From Austropuccinia psidii (taxonomy: Eukaryota > Basidiomycota > Pucciniomycetes > Pucciniales > Sphaerophragmiaceae), in contig JALGQZ010000001.1 of NCBI GenBank assembly GCA_023105745.1, positions 49,227,662 through 49,291,661 of the forward strand: a DNA stretch of 64,000 nucleotides, read 5' to 3'. Below, in pieces: positions 12,380 through 21,100 of this stretch (positions are counted from its first letter, which is position 1; each line of letters starts with the position of its first letter). Under the pieces are notes generated by a model. It was not told where the DNA came from. It did not search any database and saw only the letters and a program-made list of their open reading frames with translations. The position numbers were made by a program, and so were the translations under genes.

Positions 12380-13818
12380 TGTCGGGCTGAGTCTATGATA
12401 AAGGTGTATATGAGTATTTACAAGCTTTAACTATGACTGTGACACGGTAAAAATGGTTTTAAAAGATGATAAGATGGATAATAGATGATTTATTTTAAGA
12501 TTTAAAGGGCTTTACTATAGAGATATAGTGGTGGTGAGCGCTGTTGAAAGCCCTGGGTGCAGCTTTACCTGTTGGATTACAATAATAAAGACTACAATAC
12601 TTTAAATTAAGAGTATACCTGATTATTTAACCAAGAGTAAAACTGTTTTTGACAGTTTACTACGTAGGTTATTCAAGAGCAGGATGAGGGAAGGTTTTTG
12701 GCTGTGAAAAGCCCTCCTTTTATCCTGAAATTGAGGTGGAAAGGCTGCTAGACCTTTCCACATAGAGGAAGTGAAGATTTTTCACTCTCCAGGACAGGCT
12801 TGTGGTTTGCAAACAGCCTATATACCCTGTATTGGGCTCAGATGTGGTTTTGAAACCACATCTGGGCAGTTTTCACCAATACAGGGTGAAAATTTTCATC
12901 TGGGGACCTCACAGCCTGATTCTGACGTGTATGATGCGTAGAATGCTGTACAGAAACTGTATGGGACCCCAGTATTGACTGCCATATGAGGTATTGAAGT
13001 AAAAACATGCTTCTTTGTCTATTTGACACCTCATATTCATGGTTATGGGATATTATCCCATGGTAAGGCTGTATCTGACAGCAGGTGGGATTTTGACCTT
13101 AAAATGGTCATAACTCTGTCGGTTTTTGAGATATCAAGCTCAAAGTTGGTTCATTGAATAGCTCTGTATGAGCTCTACACAATGGTACCCAACTTGGCAT
13201 GGCTATCATTAAATATGACAAAGTTATCCCATGTACAAGTATTTTTGTACATCGGCGTGGTCTGGTCAAAAGCTGTATTAAGCTTGTTTGGCCAATAACT
13301 TCTGTTGTAGTTGAGTTATGAGGAAATGGATGGCACCATCAGATAGCCCTGATTGTGCTCTTTCCAAAAAGACCCCACTTTAGGTATCTCACACTAAAAC
13401 TGTAAAAGTTAGATGAGAGGTGAATGTTTTGTTCACCCTTATTTGGTCTGAATTTGACCATAACTCAAGTAATACTGGTGCTAGCTCAGTTTGTCTGGTA
13501 CCATTGGATAGACCTGTCTAAGAGCTTCATTTTGAATACCCATTTGATGGGGTTAAGCCTCTCCTTCTAGATTTTAGATGAGAGGTGAAAATTAAGGTTT
13601 ATGCTCAGCAATAACTTTGAGCAGGAATAACTTTGTTGTTTCTTGTCCTATGGTGATGGGACTTATATTTTCAGAAAGAGGTAAGTTTCCTCTTTCTTCT
13701 GATTCCTTTTGAGCTAATTTGGCTCAGCTCCATGTTTTGGTGGTATTTTGGCTATACCATTGGTTTATGGTATTTTGGCTGTCATGCTTGTGCTCTGGTT
13801 TTGAGTCACAGGCTGACA
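12380..13818 (-). repeat. 3' LTR of A1
   Basis: 1439 bp, near-identical by eye to 30742-32180. The minus-strand start TGTCAGCCTGTGACTC lies next to a polypurine tract (reverse complement of TACCCTCCCTCT at 13819-13830). The LTR holds about four degenerate tandem modules, marked by ATAACT at about 13110, 13294, 13459 and 13610, and a cluster of strong palindromes at 12820-13060. Confidence 0.93.
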
Positions 13819-13842
13819 TACCCTCCCTCTAAAAAAGGCTCA

Positions 13843-15214
13843 TCATGGATGAGACTGTTCAGTCCTCCTAGAGGCTCTGAATCTCCTTAAATGGAGGTTC
13901 CCATCTGGTATGGCATCCTCTGCCAACCATTTGTCTTTGTCAGCTGTCTGGTTCTTGAATCTGACTAGATATTGTCTCTGATCCTTCCCATTGAGTCTGA
14001 TTTTTCTGGCCCTGATGATTTTACTCACAGTTCCTGGAGAGTCTTCTACTTCCACTATTTCTGGTGGAGTGATGTCTTTCTTCCTGGAGGGGAATTTATC
14101 CTCTTCTGTCTGGAAGTATGGTTTGACCAGGCTTACTGGAAAGACTGGGTGTTTCCTACAAAACTCCTCAGTGAGCTTGACCTCTACTGCATTCTTCCCT
14201 ATCAACTTAATGATAGTGAAGAGCCCTACAAATGAGTCTCTCATTTTCTTGGGTCCTTTGAGATTGTTAAAGTTTAGTGTAGACACTAACACCTGGTCCC
14301 CTTCCTTGAAGTCAGGTTCCATATGTGATTTGTCCCACCTCTGCTTATTATACTCTTTGGGCTCAGCTATGCATTTGGCTGCAGTATCACAGGCTTTCTT
14401 CCACATATCATGGAAGTCTTTGGCTGTGGGGTGGATGGTCCGAAGATTTTTCTTCAAGTGATCCACAGGTAAAAGGGGATTCCACCCTTTCTCTACCAGT
14501 GCAGGTGTTTTTGCTGTGGTAGAGTGCTGGCTTGTCTTATAAGCCAGTTGGACTGCTGGTAAGAGGGTGACCCAATCATGGGTATATCCCTCATGGTCCT
14601 TGTATTCCATGCCATAGGCACAGAACCTCCTGAGGATGTCCTCCATTGTTTGGATCATCCTCTCAGCTAGGCCATCTGTTTGTGGTTGGTAAGCTGTGGA
14701 AAAAGCAAGTTTGGTGCCTAGCATGTCATATAGATTGGTCCAAAATTCAGATGTGAATTTTGGGTCCCTGTCACTAATTATGATCTTAGGGACTCCACAG
14801 GTGGATATGATGTTATTCCAAAATAACAGAGCAGTGTCCATGGCTGTGTCCTCTTTATGGCATGGTAGACATCTCATGCTCTTGCTGAACCTATCAACTA
14901 TGATTAGGCAGGCATTGTAGTTTTCTTTGCCTCCTGGGACAAGTCCTGTGACCCAGTCCATGTTGATGGTTTCCCATGGGTGTTGGGGTTCTTCTATGTG
15001 CTGAAGTAACCCATATTTCTTCCCATGTTTTCTATTTGCCTTTTGGCATCTTTCACAAGTGTTCATGTATTCACTCAACTCTTGCTCCCACTTGGGCCAC
15101 CAAGCTGTGCTTGCTACCCTCTCTTTGGTCCTGTCCTCACTCATGTGTCCCATGTAGGGGCATTCATGGCATTCCTGCAGGATTAAAGAGATGTGGTCTC
15201 TGTCTATCACTGTG
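13843..15214 (-). pseudogene. A1 integrase, 3' half of interrupted pol
   Basis: Begins on the minus strand at the B2 insertion point with '[28 protein letters not shown]' and runs to a stop at 13843. It contains the HHCC zinc region (ends 'CERCQK'), catalytic Asp in '[12 protein letters not shown]', Asp in 'IISDRDPKF' and Glu in '[10 protein letters not shown]', spaced 35 residues. It then has the GPY/F-like module ('DSFVGLFTI', with Leu for Pro in G-P-F) and a chromodomain-like end ('[10 protein letters not shown]', 'KWLAED'). The reading frame itself is open; the gene is broken because the upstream part of pol lies 10.1 kb away beyond B2. Confidence 0.9.
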
Positions 15215-17053
15215 TGTGAGCCTTAGAGGTAATTTCATATACCCAAAAGACCACAAATATAAAAAATAACATATTAATATAAATAAAATAAATTGATTTA
15301 TATTATTAAAATAAAAATCAAAATATAAATATAAAATTATATTAAAAATAAAAAATTAATTATAATTTGAAAATAAAAAATACATTAAATTTTGTAAATA
15401 TAAAATTACATTTATACTTGAAAAAATTAAGTAAAAATGAAACTTTAACAAAATTGTGAAAAAATAAATAAATTTGGAAAAAAGTTAAATAAAATTTATT
15501 ATAACTTTTTATCCAATAAATAAACATATGAAATTTATTTCACCATTGGATTCCTCATAAAAAATCAGGTGGGGTCACCTCTGAGTGAAATTCTTGTAAC
15601 TCAACTCTAAATAAGCTTAAATTAAGTTTTTAGTATTTTCAATACAAAAGTTGAAAATCCTCAAAACCTTAAATTAATTCACACCACATGTGGTGTTAAC
15701 CATCAATTTTTGTGTTAAAATTGAGGTGTTGTGTTTAGTTTAGAAGTTATGAGGAATTGAAGTATTTTCAATTGAATTCAATTGAAATGTCAAAATGTGC
15801 GCGTGTATTACATAAGTGAACTTTGATTTACATATGAGGTGTCAATTATTACTGTATTGTACTGTACAATTGATTTGAATTACATATGCAAATTATAAGT
15901 ATAATACATGATGAGGAATTAAAGGAAAAATAAATTGGAAAGATTAAATTTGGGGGGGAAAAGGAACTCCAGCTCTAAGGGGGAGCTAGACCCCCAAAAT
16001 CCTTGCTGACAGGCGTGGGATGTCAAAATTCACACAAAAGTTCATCACTTTTGGCCTGGAATTGAGTTACAGGGTCTGTGGACTCAATTGATGATGAGGT
16101 TTTGATACCAACTGGGGTAGTTTTAGCTGTTGCCAAGAGGGTAAAACTACCCTTAAGATAAAACAACCATAGTAAAAACAGTTTTAACTGGTTTCTACGC
16201 CTCTTAAACACATTCTGACGTGTTTTGAGGGCTCTAGGCCTGGTATTGCTATAGTAATGGCTGATTTAAGGGTCTAAAATGGCTAAAAATGGCTAAAAAT
16301 GGCTCAAACCAGCCCTTTTTGGTCTAAACCAGGGTTCAATGATGCCATAATTGGCTTTTCTGTTGTCAGACTGTTTTTCACGACTGACAAGAGTAAATTT
16401 TACTTTTGGAGTAAGAGAATTGATGGCTATAAAAGAATGTCTTCTTTGCCCCACTTTTCTCTTCATGTTAGAATCTTTTCCTTTTATTAATTAGTTTAAA
16501 CACTGTTAAACCAATCAATCAAAGATTCCAACCACCTCTTTTAAATCATTTTAATCCTTTTAACCACGTGAAAAAATCATTATAATCATTGTTTGTAACT
16601 CTTATAATCATTTTTACCCCTGAACCACCCCAAAAGTGAATTAAAGCATCTTTCATCACTGTAAACTTTATCACTTTGTTTCCAAATTCACTCTGGTCAC
16701 TTTTGGGCGTGTTTTCTCTTTAATATTCTTTTTAAAGACTTTGTTCTTTAATTAATTGCTTGCAGTTCTTTTCTCAATTAATTCCAATTGAAATTGTTCT
16801 TGAAGAAATTTCTTTTGTAGCCTTAAAATATCTCTTGTAGAGTATTTTTTGGATAAATTTTTATTGTTGGTAAAACAATAAATTTTTATAATATTATTGT
16901 TTTATACTAATAAAGTTATAAACAATAAAATTGGCGTGTTTTCTCTTAAAAATAATATTTCATACTATTTTTAATTGATTTTCACCTTATACAAATTTTG
17001 AGGACAGGAAAAGTACTTGATTTTTAATCAAAGTTTCATATCCACACCTTACA
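15215..17053 (+). repeat. 5' LTR of B2
   Basis: 1839 bp, TGTGAGCC..CCTTACA. Contains the TATA box and the predicted start of the long ATG-free leader. The first 400 bp are extremely A/T rich. A short minus-strand ORF (16023-16211) is duplicated in the other LTR simply because the LTRs match. Confidence 0.95.
16428..16435 (+). promoter_or_regulatory. Putative TATA box of B2
   Basis: TATAAAAG sits in the LTR about 625 bp before its end and is repeated at the same place in the 3' LTR. Downstream, one ATG occurs at 16465-16467, then none until 17505, which fits a transcription start some 25-35 bp after this box followed by a scanning-friendly leader. No experimental start is known to me. Confidence 0.5.
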
Positions 17054-17055
17054 TT

Positions 17056-17071
17056 TGGGGGCCCAGCCGTG
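17056..17071 (+). other. Putative primer-binding site of B2
   Basis: TGGGGGCCCAGCCGTG begins 2 nt after the LTR end, where Ty3/Gypsy elements carry the minus-strand primer site. It starts TGG as expected for pairing to a tRNA CCA end. The same block occurs at the same place in both family A elements and in the B2-like element at 6042-6210, so it is conserved. I do not recognise the matching tRNA. Confidence 0.5.
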
Positions 17072-17201
17072 ATATTTACCTGTGACATATTTTTTTTACT
17101 CTTTTTAAATCTTTTTTTCTTATATTGAAAAATTTAAAAACACATAAAAAATACTTATAATTCAAAAAATCCATAAAAAATAACTTTTTTTCATATTATA
17201 A

Positions 17202-17276
17202 GTGAGGCTTATATTTTATTTCTTTTTTGAAATATCCTTTTTTTACTTAATTAATTGGCTTTTTCATTAATTTTAG
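17202..17276 (+). other. Predicted intron 1 of B2 leader (start-codon forming)
   Basis: Donor GTGAGG after ..TATAA and acceptor TTTTAG before TGTCTGAAAAC give a 75-nt intron with a pyrimidine-rich 3' part and a CTTAAT branch-like site. Joining the flanks makes A+TG, a start codon followed by Ser-Glu-Asn. No ATG lies upstream back to 16468. The same arrangement exists in family A with a 550-nt intron. Prediction only; no transcript evidence. Confidence 0.5.
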
Positions 17277-18188
17277 TGTCTGAAAACGTGGTAAGACAAG
17301 AAAACATTGAAACAGCCTCAACAGTAACCAGCATTATCCCTGCCAGTACTGTTAATTCTGATCATAATAGTACTGTTATTGTGACTCAAAATAACCAACC
17401 TGAACCAATATCTTCTGAATTAATTAACTTGGACATAAGTAATACCCTTCAGAAAGCTAAAAATTTGGCCAATAGTAAGTTTTCTGACGTAAAAATACTT
17501 TTTTATGCCTTTTTAACCATAATTATGCCTTCAACCAGGTCAGGAGCCAGCTACAACCCCTCAAGCAGCTCCCAAAAAGGTAATAGACGTGATTATGACA
17601 GAGGCCAACCAGGTACAGAAGGAAAAGGGTCAGTTGATGACTTCCAAACAACTAAAATGGGTCATTCTGAAGCTGATAATACCATTTTACCTTCAAAAAG
17701 AGCTGACACCGCCACAACAAGCCTCTGTGGACATATACAAAGCCAGCCACAGTGCATACAACAATGCACTTCAATTCAAAGAGTACCAGATCCTTGCAGA
17801 CCTGTGGAAGAATTGCATGAATTCTTACCTGACAGTAAGAAAATTCTTGGGCCATCCCAACACTTGCAAATTGCTCAATGGATGGCATCCATTAATGGAG
17901 AAGAAAAACATGATGCTTTTGACACTAGAATGGAGGAAAAACAACCCTCCACCACCCAAACCAGTGCCAAAAACAGCCCCAGTGGCCAGAAGCAGCAATT
18001 CCAACGTGAAAAAGCAGCCACAAACTCCAAACAAGGGCAAAGGGAAGGCACAAGCCCCAAAACCTTACAGCCAGGGCTACAGAATCCCAAAGATTCAGCA
18101 GGATGCCATGGAAAATGTATTTCAGATGGCCAGAACCATGATGGAATTACAGAAGAAGGAGGAAGCCAGATTAAGGTTCCAGAAATGA
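17277..18188 (+). CDS. Predicted spliced accessory ORF of B2, +1 frame over gag (282 aa)
   Basis: Predicted from exon 17277-17474 (its A comes from 17201) and exon 17539-18188, joined across the intron 17475-17538 (GTAAGT..CCAG, 64 nt). The lengths sum to 283 codons including stop. The second exon is in the +1 frame over the start of gag and is open from 17523. It encodes a compact segment with '[10 protein letters not shown]' and '[10 protein letters not shown]', then a Pro/Lys-rich basic linker, then a helical end '[17 protein letters not shown]'. The matching segment of A1 (29078-29778) has the pattern x-GW-[NH]-P-x(5)-LL in the same frame. I recognise no known family; a nucleic-acid or Gag partner role is only a guess from the basic tail. 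Confidence 0.5.
17475..17538 (+). other. Predicted intron 2 of B2 (frame-selecting)
   Basis: GTAAGT donor, TTTAACC branch-like site at 17512-17518, CCAG acceptor at 17535-17538; phase 1. Splicing here joins the upstream exon to the alternative frame and removes the gag ATG at 17525. A second acceptor CAG ending at 17543 would join to the Gag frame instead. Retention leaves a frame that reads straight into Gag-Pol. Confidence 0.45.
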
Positions 18189-21100
18189 TTGCTGACATAT
18201 TTGATTCCATCCCAGAGTTGTATAATGCTATAAATGACGTGAAAAAACATCTTTCTGATAAAAATGACACCATTTGTAACAACATTAAAACAAACAACCC
18301 GAGTATGTGCCAAATTAATGAAACACTTATGTGTTTTGAAAAAGTTTTAAGAACAATTAAAAATTCTAATAATGACAATTCTTCTAACATTAAAATAAAT
18401 GAACAATCTGCCATTATTAAAGAATTAACAGATAAATATTCTAAATTCAATATTGATGACATGATTGAAACAAGAATTAAACAAGCCATAAATATTATCA
18501 AAACAGATAACAAGAAAGTCCTTGATGACATTTCAAATTCATTTACTGAAGTAAAGACATATACCATTGCCTTGAAAAAGTGTTTTGATTCTTCACAAGA
18601 AGAAGTATCAAAATTATCAATGAAATTGAACCAAGTCACTTCTGATAATACAAGACAGACAGAGTTATGGCAAGAACTGACACATAAGGAAGACATGTAT
18701 AAAATTGAAATAATAAATTTAATACAAAGCTTCCAACATGAATACAGAAATTCCCAAAGGTGTAGCAACAGTAAAATGAATGACATTGAACAAATACTGA
18801 ACACCTTACCAAGAATGTCTACACCTCTAAATCAAAATGAGGGCACAAGAATTTCAAATCCACAAGTATTGGATCCTGATAATTCACAATCAAAAAATGA
18901 ATTATCCACTTCTTTTCATAACTTGGAACCATCAATGGGCCAAGCACTCTTGAAAGAAGTTCCAAAACTTAAAGAATGGCCTCACTTCAGTGGTGAAGGA
19001 GAGTATGACCATATGGAATTCATTAGAGGTATTGACATGATCAAAGAAGATTTTGAATTACCAGACAGATTGGTAACAGCCAGGTTTAACACCTTGTTTA
19101 CCAGATCAGCTCACAGATGGTACATCAAAATAAGACAAGCACATGGACACCAGAGTTGGACTTGGTGGAAAACCCAAATCATCAACAAATGGGCAAATGA
19201 TGCTTGGAGGTTTAAAGTTGAAACAGCCTTTGAATCTGCCAAATTTAATGCTGATAAAGACAAAGCTTTACCATGGTTTTGCCAACAAAAGGACAGATTA
19301 ACAGCATTATATCCTGACATGTCAGAACTTATGATCCATAAAAAAATTCTGAGACAATGTGGAGGTGACTTAGAGCATGCTGTCAAAAGCAGGACTACTG
19401 AACAATCTTCAGCAGAAGATATTATCAATATACTACAAGAAGTAACCACCAGAACCAAAATTGGTTCTAGTAGGGTGAATCTCAAAACAAGGTTTAATAC
19501 ACCTTGGAAAGATTCTGTGGACAAAAACCCAAAAGAAAATTCTGGTAATATTAAATATAAATCTGCAGATACAGTCAGAAAATGCCATATTTGCCAAAGC
19601 ACCACCCATTTAGCCAATACATGTCCAAAGAGGGGGAAAATCAATGAAATTGACATTGAAAAGGAACCAGATGTTGAAAAAGAAGACATAATTGAAGACA
19701 ATTCAGATGATAAGTCATCCATATTTTCTGAATCTTCAAAAGATATAGAAAATATCAATGCCACTTTTGACATCATGGAATCTTATTCCCACTTACCACA
19801 ATTGAGCAATGGTCAAGTTGATTTATCAAAAGCTCAAGATGCACAACTTATGAAGACAAAACCAAACAGAGGAAAAGGTTATACAGCTGGTAACTCCTGT
19901 ATAACAGAAGTGGTAATTGACAACAAGCCCACCAAACTTTTGCTTGACCCAGGAGCCTTCTGCTCTTGTGTTGGAAAATCCTTTCTTAAGACTTGTGTGC
20001 CAAATTTTGAAGACCAATTGTTACCAATTGATGGTATAAAATTCAACAGTGCAAGTAACCCAATGAAAGCATTGGGAATCTTTGAGACCAATGTCATATT
20101 CCCACACATAAATGGGAATTTAAGGATCACAGTTGAATTTGTTGTTATGGAAAATTGTCCTAGTACCCATTTCATATTGGGAAATGACTATTTGATCATG
20201 TATGGGATAGATTTACATAATAACAAAGACAGATACTTTACAATTGGGGACAATAAGCGCCAGAAATTTGCCTTTTTACCATTTAAAAGACAAATTACAG
20301 TAAACAAAGTATCACCAGTCAACTTAGAGTTAGAAAAATTCAAGTCTGAACAGTTAAATGAGGCTGAGATAAGCCTTCATCTGACTGATAAACAAGAAAA
20401 TGAACTTTCTTCCCTTTTGTATGACCACAAAGGAGCATTTCCTACAGACAAAGAACCTCTGGGAGCAATTATTGGTCATGAAGTTGACATCATTCTTAAC
20501 ATTGAGAGACCTTATCCACCACTCTTAAGAAGACCTGCTTATCCAGCAAGTCCAAAATCAAGAGAAGCTCTAGAAATTAATATCAAAGAACTTCTAGACC
20601 TTGGTGTAATAAGAAAAGTAGGCCACAATGAGGAAGTAGAAATAACTACACCAGTCATAGTGGCGTGGCATAATGGAAAATCCAGAATGGTTGGGGACTT
20701 TAGAGATCTGAACACTTACACTGTTCCAGATAGATACCCAATACCAAAAATCCAAATTGCCCTTACTCAAATATCTCAAGCAGTGTATATAACCACTATG
20801 GATGCCCTTAAAGGATTCCATCAAAATGTGGTAACACCAAGAGCAAGAAAATACTTGAGAATTACTGTTCATTGTGGAGTGTATGAATACTTAAGGATGC
20901 CCTTTGGTATCAAAAATGCACCTTCACACTTCCAAAGAATGATGAATGAAATCTTCCCTGAAGAACTCTCAGAGGGATGGTTAATCATTTACATTGATGA
21001 CATTATTATCTGTTCAAAGACTTGGGAGGAGCACATGTACAGATTATCAAGAGTTTTGACAAAAATCCAATCAGTAAACATGAAAATCTCCTTGAAGAAA

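Noticed and set aside
13972..15269. Plus-strand ORFs opposite integrase (for example 156 codons at 13991-14461)
   Set aside because: Antisense shadows of the A1 integrase frame; similar shadows occur opposite every pol copy.
17875..18804. 309-codon minus-strand ORF opposite gag
   Set aside because: Antisense to the intact Gag frame, hydrophobic and Cys-rich in the way of shadow frames; no counterpart in family A.
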